Assembly: GCA_013375495.1 (NCBI GenBank) | Contig: JABXKC010000011.1 | Span: 1-64,000, forward strand | Origin: Promethearchaeota archaeon | GTDB taxonomy: Archaea; Asgardarchaeota; Lokiarchaeia; Sigynarchaeales; SOKP01 | Direction: 5' to 3' | Length of the DNA stretch: 64,000 bases | In this document: one piece after another, positions 1-9,009 of the stretch | How positions within the stretch are numbered: position 1 is the stretch's first letter | Layout of the letters: each line of letters opens with the position of its first letter | Notes under the pieces: generated by a model | What the model saw: the letters and a program-made list of their open reading frames with translations, nothing else | Told to the model about the DNA's origin: nothing | Databases searched by the model: none | Translations under genes and position numbers: made by a program

Positions 1-391
1 GTTATTAGATCAACTGACATTTTATTCTTACGATAAGATTATGTTTTAATACTTTTTAAATTTATTAGTTATAATTAATTAGGTGAAATATTTCTCTTTA
101 AAATGGATTGTAAATTTTAGTTTCCCTGTAATTTATTATTAAAATATATAAATTAAATATTCTACAATAGAGTTTGTTTAAATAATTCTAAATTTTAACA
201 TATTCATTGGATTGGTCTTTATTTTGCATAGTTCTAATGTTAGATATGTAATTGTGTAATAGGTTTAAGTTTTTGTAATATAATAGAGTTGAGTCCAAAG
301 GTTTTTTTGTCTATTAATTTTATCATTCTTATAAACATAACATATGATATTGTAATATTCTTTTTTTAAAATTAAATTGAGGTGTCAAGTA
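1..391. other. Gene-free AT-rich leader region
   Basis: No open frame of convincing coding character is visible on either strand. The stretch is very AT-rich with many stops in all frames. It ends in a clear GAGGTG ribosome-binding site at 379-384 for the following gene. It presumably holds the promoter of that gene and part of an intergenic region cut by the window edge; I see no RNA gene or repeat in it. Confidence 0.6.
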
Positions 392-1768
392 TTGAGTGAT
401 TTAGAAGGTTTGACAAGGAGATTGTTAGAACAAAATAAATCCGACGAAGAAATTCTAAATAGGCTTGTTCAAGAATACATTGATTTTAAAGATATCAATA
501 AAGAGTTAGCATATACATTTTCAAATGCAATTTTAACAGAATGTAAGAGAAGTGACATATCTAATATCTCAAAACCGTTTATTAAAGATCTTTTAGGGAT
601 AAATAAAGCAAATGTGACTGTGGGGAAACAGGGTGTTGGATGTCGGGGTGTGGGGGATTTTTTTGTTCATAAATTAATAGCTACATTATCAGAGACTAAA
701 AAACAACCATTTTTATCACCAACTTCTTTGGATGATGCTGGAGCGGTTAAAATGTCTGATGTGAGTAATTTAAACGAAGCAAAAGATATATTAATTGTCT
801 CAAAAATGGAGGGTATCCACAGCCGACTCAGTGATTTTCCTTTTGTATGCGGATTTCATGTAACTCGAGCGTGTTTGCGAGATTTGTATGTTAAAGGAGC
901 AGAACCCATTTCCATAATGATTGATGTACATTTAGCTGATGATGCTGATGTAGGAAAATTGTTTGATTTTATGGCAGGGATTTCTACAGTTGCTGAATTA
1001 TCAGGAGTACCAATCACTGCTGGTTCTACACTAAGAATAGGAGGGGATATGGTTATTGGAAATAGATTAGTAGGTGGAATAAGTGCTGTTGGTGTTGCCC
1101 GAAACAAGCTATTAGCAAGACGCAACATTCAAGTTGGAGATAAAATATTGATGACTGAAGGTGCGGGAGGCGGAACTATAACCACTACAGCAATATATTC
1201 GGGAAATCATGATGTCGTAAAAGAAACGATGAATATAAAATTCCTTGAAGCCTGCAATATTCTATTAAAAAAAGAATATCTTAAAGACATAAGGGCTATG
1301 TGTGATGTAACAAACGGGGGTATTAGAGGAGATCTATACGAAATAAATTACGAAGCAAAAACAGGTGTAACAATTTATGAAGATCGCGTAAGGGAGCTTG
1401 TTAATCCCAAAGTATTAGAATTATTAGATAAAGTGAAAGTTGATTATTTAGGAGTATCTCTAGATGCACTCTTAATATATTGCTCAGAAAGCATATCGGA
1501 CAAGATCATTCGTGATTTGGCAACCCAAAATATTAGATGTGCTGAAATCGGTTATGTAGACAGTTCTAATCAAGTAAACATGATTTTCGAAGGGGATGAG
1601 AAAAAATCACTCCTTCCCCGGTTTCGAGAATCTGCTTATACTAAAATTAAACAAGAAATAGGGGAAGAAACACCTGAATTGAAAGTAGAAATGGAAAAGA
1701 AAATTGAAAAAGCCGCTTTAGAGGCTTTGAAAAAGAGACAAAAAATTATTAATTACATTAAAAATTAA
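392..1768 (+). CDS. AIR synthase (PurM)-related / SelD-like protein
   Basis: The 458-residue protein has the two-domain layout of the PurM/SelD/HypE/ThiL superfamily of ATP-dependent phosphate-activating enzymes. A glycine-rich segment GVGCRGVGDF lies near residues 81-90, the metal/ATP motif LDDAGAV near 113-119, and a GAGGGTITT segment opens the C-terminal domain. About 75 extra N-terminal residues and a charged C-terminal tail make it longer than ThiL or PurM. I chose the TTG at 392 because GAGGTG at 379-384 sits seven bases upstream; a TTG at 377 would overlap that site. It converges on larE with a 4-bp overlap. The substrate cannot be named from sequence; purine synthesis is unlikely because no other pur gene is nearby. 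Confidence 0.75.
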   Translation: MSDLEGLTRRLLEQNKSDEEILNRLVQEYIDFKDINKELAYTFSNAILTECKRSDISNISKPFIKDLLGINKANVTVGKQGVGCRGVGDFFVHKLIATLSETKKQPFLSPTSLDDAGAVKMSDVSNLNEAKDILIVSKMEGIHSRLSDFPFVCGFHVTRACLRDLYVKGAEPISIMIDVHLADDADVGKLFDFMAGISTVAELSGVPITAGSTLRIGGDMVIGNRLVGGISAVGVARNKLLARRNIQVGDKILMTEGAGGGTITTTAIYSGNHDVVKETMNIKFLEACNILLKKEYLKDIRAMCDVTNGGIRGDLYEINYEAKTGVTIYEDRVRELVNPKVLELLDKVKVDYLGVSLDALLIYCSESISDKIIRDLATQNIRCAEIGYVDSSNQVNMIFEGDEKKSLLPRFRESAYTKIKQEIGEETPELKVEMEKKIEKAALEALKKRQKIINYIKN

Positions 1769-2595
1769 TCTTCATTAAGATCCAGAATTTCATTTAATGA
1801 TCCCGACCTAAATCCTTCTAAATCAACCGTAACATAGCAAAATCCTAATTGTTTCAATTTAGCTTTAATTTTTTTAATGTTATCATCAGTCATAACCTTT
1901 ATAATGTCTTTAGGCATCAACTCTATTCGTCCTAGTTTTCCTTCGTGAAGCCTAACTCGTAATTGTTTTAAATTATATGTGTTTCTCAAGAAACTTTCAG
2001 CCGCTCTAATCATGTCTATCTTTTCTTCGTTGATCTCTTGATCGTAGGGAATACGCGATGAAAAACACGCCATTGAGGGTTTCGATTGCACATCTAAATT
2101 GAAGTATTTGCTAATCTCTCTAATCTCTTGCTTATTAATCTTGAAGTCTATATAAGGGGTAGTTATTTTTAATTCTTTTAAAGCTTGCATTCCTGGTCTA
2201 TAATCTGATAAATCGTCTAGATTTGACCCATCTAATATTATATCAAAATTTCTTTCTTCCTTTATATTTATTATATCCTCGTATAATCCTGTTTTGCAAA
2301 TGTAACACCGATTTTTAGTATTACACTTAAATTCTTCATCTTCTAAGGGATTTCGCTCAATAATTAAGTGGGCTATCTCATATTTTTTTGAAAAATCACT
2401 AGTTAACTGAATTTCCTCGTCAGGATAAAGAATTGATTTTTCTGTTATAAGTAATGCTTCTTTAGCGTATATATTTGAAAGAAACGCTAATAAACTGCTG
2501 TCAACTCCTCCAGAAAACGCAACTATCACCTTTTTATTTTTTAAAAAGGATAAAAGATTCTCTAACTTATCGTTCAGATTCTTAGTCAAATCCAT
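1765..2595 (-). CDS. larE: LarE-like ATP-dependent sulfur transferase
   Basis: The protein belongs to the PP-loop ATP pyrophosphatase family, with SGGVDSS at residues 28-34, and matches LarE, which adds sulfur to the nicotinic-acid-derived precursor of the nickel-pincer cofactor. Cysteines at 97 and 100 (RCYICK) and at 177 (MACFSSRIP) stand where LarE proteins carry either a sacrificial cysteine or three ligands of a [4Fe-4S] cluster. Having all three suggests the cluster-bearing, catalytic type, which is inference. Length (276 aa) is normal for the family. LarB and LarC are not in the window, so the protein could serve another sulfur-transfer pathway. It is convergent with the PurM-like gene. 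Confidence 0.85.
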   Translation of the reverse strand: MDLTKNLNDKLENLLSFLKNKKVIVAFSGGVDSSLLAFLSNIYAKEALLITEKSILYPDEEIQLTSDFSKKYEIAHLIIERNPLEDEEFKCNTKNRCYICKTGLYEDIINIKEERNFDIILDGSNLDDLSDYRPGMQALKELKITTPYIDFKINKQEIREISKYFNLDVQSKPSMACFSSRIPYDQEINEEKIDMIRAAESFLRNTYNLKQLRVRLHEGKLGRIELMPKDIIKVMTDDNIKKIKAKLKQLGFCYVTVDLEGFRSGSLNEILDLNED

Positions 2596-2666
2596 CGCTA
2601 ATCTAATTCCTAAAAAAACATGAAGAGTAATAAATTTTTATTTTAAAAATTAAAAAAAATACATAG

Positions 2667-2721
2667 ATTTATATACTGTGAATGATATAGTATTTGTAAG
2701 ATACTATAAGAAAAATACTAT
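2667..2721 (+). promoter_or_regulatory. padR promoter with four half-sites at 14-bp steps
   Basis: A TATA-like TTTATATA lies at 2667-2674. Starting at 2673, 2687, 2701 and 2715 are the 7-mers ATACTGT, ATAGTAT, ATACTAT and ATACTAT, each exactly 14 bp after the last. The second and third form a perfect inverted repeat with a 7-bp spacer. The array covers the expected transcription start, so binding there would block initiation. PadR regulators commonly bind dyads of this kind in their own promoters; autoregulation by the downstream PadR gene is inference. Confidence 0.7.
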
Positions 2722-2742
2722 TCTAAACAAAGGTGCAAAAAA

Positions 2743-3264
2743 ATGATTAAAAGTGTAAAAGGAATGGACACTGAGTTCCAAGAATATGCGTCTAAGTTTG
2801 AATCAGAAATAAATAGGGGTATTTCTACTCTTAGCATTTTATCTATAATCAGTCAATATGGAGAAAACGGTGTATATGGATATCAAATCTCTAAAGATAT
2901 CCTAGAACAAACTCATGAAATGTTAATAATCGAAGAAGGCACGATTTATCCTATTTTGAGAAAACTTGAAGATGATAGGATAATAAGATCTGAAAGGGAA
3001 AAAGAAGGAAGGAAGAGAAAATTTTATTTCCTTACAGTTTATGGAGAGAAAATATATAATTATTTATCGGGGTTTTATTCGATACTCACTGAAGCGATCG
3101 CACCGTTATTCGATGTTAGTGTCCATTTAAAACAGAACAAATATATATATTGCCCCGCATGTTCCAATAAAATTGATCTGCAAAATTTTGAGGCTAAATA
3201 TTGCGATGTGTGCGGTCATTATATCGAAAAAGAATTAGATGAAAGAGGTTTAAAAAATGAATGA
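2743..3264 (+). CDS. PadR-family regulator with C-terminal zinc ribbon
   Basis: The N-terminal 110 residues form a PadR winged helix: GYQISKDIL for the helix-turn-helix entry, then the family signature EEGTIYPILRKLEDDRII near 64-81. PadR proteins are normally about 110 residues; this one adds a zinc ribbon with CPAC at 137-140 and CDVC at 154-157, perhaps for metal or redox sensing or for dimer stability. The ATG has an AGGTG site seven bases upstream. Its end overlaps the start of the next membrane-protein gene by 8 bp, so the two are co-translated, the usual PadR/HAAS partnership. An array of half-sites in its promoter suggests autoregulation. Confidence 0.9.
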   Translation: MIKSVKGMDTEFQEYASKFESEINRGISTLSILSIISQYGENGVYGYQISKDILEQTHEMLIIEEGTIYPILRKLEDDRIIRSEREKEGRKRKFYFLTVYGEKIYNYLSGFYSILTEAIAPLFDVSVHLKQNKYIYCPACSNKIDLQNFEAKYCDVCGHYIEKELDERGLKNE

Positions 3265-4273
3265 AAACATAATGGAATATTCCGTAAGAGAATATATAAA
3301 AGAAGTTGAGAAGAGACTTCCAGAGTGGCTTAAAGACAAGAAAGAACACAAAGAAATCTTGGCTGATTTGGAAGAACACATTTGGAGTAAAGCAGCTGAA
3401 TTATCAGAAACCGGTCAAGCGGACGAGATATCGGTTAAATTAGCAATTGAGCATATGGGTTCCCCCCAAAATATCGTTAAAGAATATAAGCGACGTGGAG
3501 AGCCTAAATACTATATAACGAAAGAATTATGGCCTTTATATGTTAAAGCACTCTCTGCTGTATTTGCCATTATTGTAGGATTGGTCATAATTGGATTAAT
3601 AGTGAGTTTTTTCACTGGTAATGGTTCCTTTGAAACTTTAGTTGGAGGGCTTATTACTGGAATTCAAACAGGGCTTCTACTTTCTTTTACAATAGTTACT
3701 ATTGTATTCGTTGCTTTATCTTACGAGGGCTATTTTCCCGAAGATTTTAAATCTAAGAAAGAGCAAAAATTAATGAAGGAATTAGAGGTTGAAGAAGATT
3801 ATTCTGCAGCTAAAGTCTCAAAACCGCCCTTAAAACCGTTCATTAAGCCAACTGGAGAAATTATTGGAGGAGGAATAGGTTTGGTTTTTGGTATCATCCT
3901 ATTATCCCAACCTTTCCCAACCTACATGTTTTTTCCAGATTTCTTGATGATTTTAAGAATTTTTGGATTACTTACAATGGTTGAATGCTCTTTAAATATT
4001 TCTCGGGGAATAATTGGAAATCGTCGACCTAAAACTCACCAAGTGTTGCACGCATTAATAATTCCTCTAAAGCTTTCAGTTATCCCACTTTTGGGTGTAC
4101 TAATGAATCACCCCGAAATTTTTCCGTTCTTTTCAGAACCATGGATACATGTTGGGATCCCGGTGGAGGCTTATGGCTTTTATAGAGGAATATTAAGCTT
4201 GATTATCGCGATTACATTCCTAACAACAATCGAAAATATCTATAACATCATTAAGATCCAGAAATATAAATAA
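3257..4273 (+). CDS. HAAS-domain membrane protein, PadR partner
   Basis: Residues 1-80 form a HAAS-like helical domain (EYIKEVEKRLPEWLKDKKE, then a DLEEHIWSKAAEL helix and MGSPQNIVKEYK), the domain found next to PadR regulators in bacteria (DUF1700 and relatives). Roughly six hydrophobic segments follow from residue 92 to the end. GAGGT at the tail of padR is its ribosome-binding site, and the overlap shows translational coupling. In known PadR/HAAS pairs the HAAS domain is thought to bind the regulator, so this may be a membrane anchor or sensor for it; that role is inference. A longer paralogue lies convergently at 4409-5653. Confidence 0.8.
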   Translation: MNENIMEYSVREYIKEVEKRLPEWLKDKKEHKEILADLEEHIWSKAAELSETGQADEISVKLAIEHMGSPQNIVKEYKRRGEPKYYITKELWPLYVKALSAVFAIIVGLVIIGLIVSFFTGNGSFETLVGGLITGIQTGLLLSFTIVTIVFVALSYEGYFPEDFKSKKEQKLMKELEVEEDYSAAKVSKPPLKPFIKPTGEIIGGGIGLVFGIILLSQPFPTYMFFPDFLMILRIFGLLTMVECSLNISRGIIGNRRPKTHQVLHALIIPLKLSVIPLLGVLMNHPEIFPFFSEPWIHVGIPVEAYGFYRGILSLIIAITFLTTIENIYNIIKIQKYK

Positions 4274-4280
4274 TAAATAA

Positions 4281-4300
4281 CTTTTTTTTCTTTTTTATTT
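4281..4300 (+). terminator. T-rich terminator after padR-HAAS operon
   Basis: Two runs of thymines follow the HAAS stop codon, with no stem needed, which is typical of archaeal intrinsic termination. The facing gene has its own run at 4387-4400. Confidence 0.5.
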
Positions 4301-4386
4301 ATCTTATTTAGCTTAACTATTTCTAACGGTTTTTAGAGAAATTCAAAACTCATATATTAATTATTCAAGTTTATCTAAAATTAATT

Positions 4387-4400
4387 AAAAATAAAAAAAA
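4387..4400 (-). terminator. T-rich terminator of the coiled-coil HAAS gene
   Basis: On the minus strand a long thymine run follows the stop codon of the gene ending at 4409, preceded by a short C-rich patch. It mirrors the run at 4281-4300 of the convergent operon. Confidence 0.5.
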
Positions 4401-4408
4401 GGAAGGCT

Positions 4409-5653
4409 TTAATAAGCCTTTTTTAATTTTGCATACCGACCGACTTTAACGAAATTTCCTATCATTCCACCAATGATACCAATAATAATTATAATTATGA
4501 CCCAGAAATAAACAATATATGCAATATTTGTTGGATCTAAGGGTATAATAGGGATGTTACCTCCTGAAAACAACGAAATTGGGAAAATTTCTGGCTGGTT
4601 AATAAGTAATAGGAACACGGGAATATAGGAAAGGTTATAGAATGCTCCTATTATTAAAAAGACTTGTTGTCCCGTGTAATTACTTACTCCAATTACGAGT
4701 CGAACTAAATCTAACAATCCACTGACAAAAATTAAAAATCCTATTAACTTAAGCCATTCAAGGAAAGCTGGTAGCATTAATCCCGTGACTGAAAAAGGTT
4801 GCAAAATCAACAATAAACCAAAAATAATGCCCGCAGACATTCCAAAGATCAGTTCTGCAACCGTAACAGGTTGTGTTTTTTTGAATAACTTTTTTTGTTT
4901 TGCGTCTTCTAATTTTTGCTTTCTTAATGCTTTTGTTTCCTCTAATTTTTGTTTTCGAAGTAACTTAGCTTCTGCTCTCCTTTCTTCTCTTACCACTTTG
5001 CTTTCAGCCATCTTCTCTTCTATTCGAGCCTTAGCTGCTGCTAATTTTTCTTTTCCAAGCATTCGAGCTTCTTCAATGTGTTGTTTCGTGTATGCTCTTG
5101 TATCTGCCATATACTCTTCAGTAAAGGTGAATGGAAAAATAAGAGCTAAGCGTTTTGGGATAAGTCCAAAGTCTTCGGGTAAAAATCCTTCCATCGAAAA
5201 GTAGACAAATACTATTGTAATTACGATGGCAGCAATTAAGCACCCAATCCAAATTCCAGAAAACATCCCTCCTAATACTTCCCACCAAACTATAAAAAAG
5301 AACTGAAAAACTGCGACTATAATATTGATAAAGATGATTACTCCAAAAAAGAAGAACAATGTTCTTAAGTAAAAATCAAAAAGTTCTTGCGTTAGGAAGA
5401 ATTTAGGTGTACCTCGGTTTTTGTACAATTTAGCTATACTTTCAGGAGTACCCATTCGTACTATAGCTTCTTTTATATCTACATCAGTTAATTCTTCGGC
5501 TCTAGAAATTGCTCTTGCCTCACCATAAAGTTGCGCTTCTAAATCGTCTAATACGTTTTTTAATTCTTCTTCCTTCCATTTTAACCATTCAGGAAGTTTT
5601 TGTTTCACTTGTTGAATATAATTTTTAACAATTTTATTCTCAGATTCACTCAT
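4409..5653 (-). CDS. HAAS-domain membrane protein with coiled-coil insert
   Basis: This 414-residue paralogue of the 3257-4273 product shares the N-terminal HAAS-like domain (VKQKLPEWLKWKEEELKNV, MGTPESIAKLYKNRG), a first pair of membrane helices, the EGFLPEDF turn, and a C-terminal membrane domain. Between them, about residues 190-255 form an uninterrupted, highly charged helix built from imperfect repeats of the type EEARMLGKEKLAAAKARIEEK and LRKQKLEETKA, predicted as a long cytoplasmic coiled coil. The shorter paralogue has only a brief linker there. The two genes are convergent, which points to local duplication. Function unknown; the coiled coil may bring partners to the membrane. Confidence 0.75.
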   Translation of the reverse strand: MSESENKIVKNYIQQVKQKLPEWLKWKEEELKNVLDDLEAQLYGEARAISRAEELTDVDIKEAIVRMGTPESIAKLYKNRGTPKFFLTQELFDFYLRTLFFFFGVIIFINIIVAVFQFFFIVWWEVLGGMFSGIWIGCLIAAIVITIVFVYFSMEGFLPEDFGLIPKRLALIFPFTFTEEYMADTRAYTKQHIEEARMLGKEKLAAAKARIEEKMAESKVVREERRAEAKLLRKQKLEETKALRKQKLEDAKQKKLFKKTQPVTVAELIFGMSAGIIFGLLLILQPFSVTGLMLPAFLEWLKLIGFLIFVSGLLDLVRLVIGVSNYTGQQVFLIIGAFYNLSYIPVFLLLINQPEIFPISLFSGGNIPIIPLDPTNIAYIVYFWVIIIIIIGIIGGMIGNFVKVGRYAKLKKAY

Positions 5654-5829
5654 GATTACTCATTTTTTTGTTTAATATATTTTTATTAGATAGTAATCCA
5701 ATATTTTTATAATTAGTAATGTTAATATTCTTTTAAAAAAAATGGAGACCAATTTTCAAGCCTAAAGGAATCATTAATTTTTTATGCCGGTTAAGAAATA
5801 CTTTAAGAGAGGAGTTCGATTCTACAAAA

Positions 5830-7257
5830 ATGGAGAAAAAATCATTACTTTCTAATGAAAAAGCGAATAGGCGAAAATATGGTTTACATCTGACTTCTAT
5901 TGACATATTTTATAAATATATCTTTCCTGAAATTAAGGATCTCTTGGAAATTTATTTATGGGTCGATCTTTATGCCGGTGAAGGTAATTTAATTCTACCA
6001 ATTCTAAATGAAATTCCGGTAGATCATCGAGAATACTTTTTCCAAAATCATATTTATTTATTTGATGTCCAAAAAGACATGGTTCAGAAGTGTATTGAAA
6101 ATGCAGTAAAATTCGGGATTCCAAAGGAAATTGCACAACAGAATATTAAAATGCGAGATAATCTTGAAACCTTTCCACAGATTTTAAAACATCAAAAATA
6201 CCCCATATTTCATATTACTAATCCACCTTACCTATACTTAGGTTATATTAGGAAGCATAATGAAACTCAAAAGTATCTGGGCTATTTTGAGAGGAAAAAC
6301 GAGGGATACCAAGATTTATATCAAATCGCGATGATGAGTGACTTAAGGAATAAAGTTGAGAATTTAATTTATGTTATTCCAACTAATTTCTTATATGGCG
6401 CTTCTGTTTCTAATAAGTTTCGATTAGATTTCTTAAAGTATTACAAAATTACTAAAATGGTTATTTTCGAGACATCTATGTTTGAACATACTGGTACAAA
6501 CATATGCATATGTTTTCTAAAAAGAAAAGTAATTTCAAAAGACGAACCTCAATCTTTCGAAGGGCTAAAATTCAAAGATAAAAATAGATTTGCAAAAAGA
6601 AAATACAATTTAAAACCAGAATACAAATATCGCGCTGGCTCTGAATTTGATGAGTTTATAGTAGAAAATCGCACTCAAAATCCCTTAAAAGTTGACTACT
6701 ATCTACGAAGAGAAGAAGTACTTAATAATCCTGGCCTTTTTGAAATTGATGTCATTGACGCGAATAATTATGAGAATACTCAATATCAAAAATTGAATTT
6801 AAAAGTTAACGAAACATTGAAAAATAAGATAGTTAAAAATATTCTTTACGCTCGAACTGTTGACACGGGAACTATTGATGGTAGAGCAGGATTAGGGATA
6901 ATTAAGGAATATTTTGGCGTCGAAGGGATTTTTGTTTCAGGAAATACCTATCGAACTCATCCCATCCAGATTTTTCTGGAGCCTGAGCTCACATATAGTG
7001 ATCAAATTCTATTGAGGAACTATGTAAATTCCATATTGGAGTATTTTAGGATTAAATTGGATAGCGAGTTTTTAACTACGTACAAATATTCTACTGCTGA
7101 CTATACGAGAAAGTATTTGGGATTAACTCAAATTAGAGGCATCATTGAGACATTTCCGTATTGTTTTAAAAAAGAAAATAAAGAACTACTAATATCTTAT
7201 ATAAAAGCAAGCGAAATTGAAAATATTTTTAAATTAGTCCGTTTGTTTAAAAGCTGA
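5830..7257 (+). CDS. N6-adenine DNA methyltransferase, orphan
   Basis: A SAM-dependent methyltransferase of the gamma-class N6-adenine type. Motif I reads VDLYAGEGN at residues 45-53 and the catalytic motif IV NPPY lies at 131-134. The C-terminal half (residues 230-475) probably forms the target-recognition region and resembles that of Type IIG/Eco57I-like enzymes, but no nuclease motif is visible. No restriction endonuclease gene is adjacent; neighbours are an HAAS protein and the lipid operon. It may therefore be a solitary methyltransferase or a relic of a restriction system. The ATG at 5830 has only a weak, distant GGAG upstream. Confidence 0.8.
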   Translation: MEKKSLLSNEKANRRKYGLHLTSIDIFYKYIFPEIKDLLEIYLWVDLYAGEGNLILPILNEIPVDHREYFFQNHIYLFDVQKDMVQKCIENAVKFGIPKEIAQQNIKMRDNLETFPQILKHQKYPIFHITNPPYLYLGYIRKHNETQKYLGYFERKNEGYQDLYQIAMMSDLRNKVENLIYVIPTNFLYGASVSNKFRLDFLKYYKITKMVIFETSMFEHTGTNICICFLKRKVISKDEPQSFEGLKFKDKNRFAKRKYNLKPEYKYRAGSEFDEFIVENRTQNPLKVDYYLRREEVLNNPGLFEIDVIDANNYENTQYQKLNLKVNETLKNKIVKNILYARTVDTGTIDGRAGLGIIKEYFGVEGIFVSGNTYRTHPIQIFLEPELTYSDQILLRNYVNSILEYFRIKLDSEFLTTYKYSTADYTRKYLGLTQIRGIIETFPYCFKKENKELLISYIKASEIENIFKLVRLFKS

Positions 7258-7268
7258 TATTAAATTAA

Positions 7269-8150
7269 TCAATTAAGCCATAAACTTGCGAATAGGAAGG
7301 CCAACAGACCTATAAGCATCCCTACTTTAAGAAATAAGCTGATTTTCTTTAAGTTTTCTTTTTCTAACCCTTTAGTAAGCATTAAAAAGATAGTATAAGC
7401 TACTTCAATTAGTCCTGGAATCATTAAGATAATGAACAGGATGCGATTAAGAATTTCAGTAAGAATAGGTAAAATAAAGAAAATTATAGCAACGAAAGAA
7501 AAAATTACTGCGATGTTTCTTGAGTTTTTGATTCCAATCTTAATAGCTAATGTTGTGACTCCTTGATTTTTATCTCCTTCAATATCTTCACAACCTTTAA
7601 TTATTTCACGAGATACTAATAGTGAAAATGCTGTGATAAAGAAATACCATATATACGGAGGAATTAATAGACTATTTAGTAATGCTCCATATACTAAACC
7701 AATCGAGAAAGATATCCCTACAACAACATTCCCAATGAATCCACTTTTTTTACCCCATTTAGCATAGACCCATCCAATAAATCCAAAAAACGATGCTAAT
7801 ATAAAATTTAGAACGCTTAGATTAAAAATAATGGTGTTTAAGGCGCTAAGAAATAACCCACAACAAAGATAAATAATATAGAGCATTTTTGCCTCCTTTA
7901 ATGTTATTGAACCTCTGGGAATAGGGCGATTTGGTCTGTTAATCTTATCAATTTCTGTATCATAGATATCGTTGATAACCATACCTGAGGCTGCAATGAG
8001 GATATATGTAAACACACCTAAAATAATATTTATTAAGAGTTTCTCAAAAGGAACATCTAACCGGGTGTTCAATAATCCAATAATTACAGATAGAGCTCCC
8101 ATTAGACAGTTAATAGGGCGCGCAATTTCAATAGCGTCTTTTAATTTCAT
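7269..8150 (-). CDS. UbiA-family DGGGP synthase
   Basis: An integral membrane prenyltransferase with about eight hydrophobic segments. The first aspartate-rich motif NDIYDTEID is at 60-68 and the second, DIEGDKNQG, near 188-196; both bind Mg2+-prenyl diphosphate in UbiA enzymes. Together with the adjacent GGGP synthase and geranylgeranyl reductase this is best read as (S)-2,3-di-O-geranylgeranylglyceryl phosphate synthase, which adds the second C20 chain to the archaeal lipid core. It is the last gene of a four-gene minus-strand cluster. A ubiquinone/menaquinone role is possible for the family but not supported by context. Confidence 0.88.
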   Translation of the reverse strand: MKLKDAIEIARPINCLMGALSVIIGLLNTRLDVPFEKLLINIILGVFTYILIAASGMVINDIYDTEIDKINRPNRPIPRGSITLKEAKMLYIIYLCCGLFLSALNTIIFNLSVLNFILASFFGFIGWVYAKWGKKSGFIGNVVVGISFSIGLVYGALLNSLLIPPYIWYFFITAFSLLVSREIIKGCEDIEGDKNQGVTTLAIKIGIKNSRNIAVIFSFVAIIFFILPILTEILNRILFIILMIPGLIEVAYTIFLMLTKGLEKENLKKISLFLKVGMLIGLLAFLFASLWLN

Positions 8151-8172
8151 AATTTAATGAGTATAAATTATT

Positions 8173-8991
8173 TTATTTCAAACAGTAATTTTTATTATTT
8201 TTTTTCCCCGCATCCTTTATTTCATCAATTATTGTTTTCAATGAGTTCCCGTTGTCTTTTAATACTTGATTTTCTAAAAATGTCCCCATAACTATTACAT
8301 CTGCCCCTGCTTCAACAAAGGTTCGAGCATCTTCCTTCGAACTTACTCCTCCACCCACGATTATTGGAATACTCAAAAGACTAGAACAAAGACGAATAAT
8401 TTCAGCAGGAATAATTTCACTTCCAGATCCTGCTTCTAAATATATAAATTTGAAACCAAAATATTCCGCAGCTAAAGCGTAAGCAGTAGTTAATTTTGGT
8501 TTATTTCTTGGGAGAAGTTTCGCTTTACTTATCCATCCAGCAGTACCACCTGGCTCGATGATTAAATAACCAGTAGATATTATTTCTAGGTTAGACAACT
8601 TTACCGTATATGAAGCTATTGCTTGTTGTCCAACAATAAAATATGGATCTTCAGAATTTAAAATAGACATGAATAAAATTGCATCTGCGTGTTTTGATAC
8701 ATTTGCTACACCTCCGGGAAATATAATAATTGGCAAGCTTACATTCTCTTTAATTGCGAGTACGGTCTCATCGACAAATGTTTGGTCAAAAACCGTACTT
8801 CCACCAATTAAAATAGCGTCAGTTCCTGCTTGTTCTGCATAAAGCGCCATTTTTCCTGCTTTAGAGGGGTTTTGTTTGGTAGGATCTGGATCAATTAAGG
8901 AAAAATGCAGGATTCCATCACGATTTATTTTATTAATTAAAAATTCGTAAGTATTTGCCTTACAAGTGTTACTTGCCAATATATCGACCAT
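8173..8991 (-). CDS. Geranylgeranylglyceryl phosphate synthase
   Basis: A TIM-barrel GGGP synthase of the GGGPS/PcrB family that joins geranylgeranyl diphosphate to sn-glycerol-1-phosphate, the stereochemically defining step of archaeal lipids. Typical elements are HFSLIDPD with the Mg-binding aspartates near the N-terminus, ILIGGS, the YLEAGSGS strand, and IIVGGGVSS with IVMGTFLEN for phosphate binding. I placed the start at the ATG at 8991 because AGTG lies six bases upstream; the in-frame GTG at 9000 overlaps that site. It sits 18 bp after the reductase gene and 22 bp before the UbiA gene, so the three are likely one transcript. Confidence 0.92.
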   Translation of the reverse strand: MVDILASNTCKANTYEFLINKINRDGILHFSLIDPDPTKQNPSKAGKMALYAEQAGTDAILIGGSTVFDQTFVDETVLAIKENVSLPIIIFPGGVANVSKHADAILFMSILNSEDPYFIVGQQAIASYTVKLSNLEIISTGYLIIEPGGTAGWISKAKLLPRNKPKLTTAYALAAEYFGFKFIYLEAGSGSEIIPAEIIRLCSSLLSIPIIVGGGVSSKEDARTFVEAGADVIVMGTFLENQVLKDNGNSLKTIIDEIKDAGKKNNKNYCLK

Positions 8992-9009
8992 AAAATTCAC
9001 TTAATATAA

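Noticed and set aside
377..391. TTG at 377 as start of the PurM-like gene
   Set aside because: It overlaps the GAGGTG site that serves TTG 392.
4870..5110. Repetitive DNA that might be a tandem repeat or CRISPR-like array
   Set aside because: The periodicity comes from the coiled-coil codons of the HAAS paralogue; there are no uniform spacers.
4785..5204. 139-codon open frame on the plus strand
   Set aside because: It is antisense to the coiled-coil segment and its composition (rich in S, N, F, A) is the shadow of E/K/A-rich codons.
5745..5835. Possible tRNA ending with GTTCGATTC upstream of the adenine methyltransferase gene
   Set aside because: The stem next to the loop does not pair and no acceptor or anticodon stem can be drawn.
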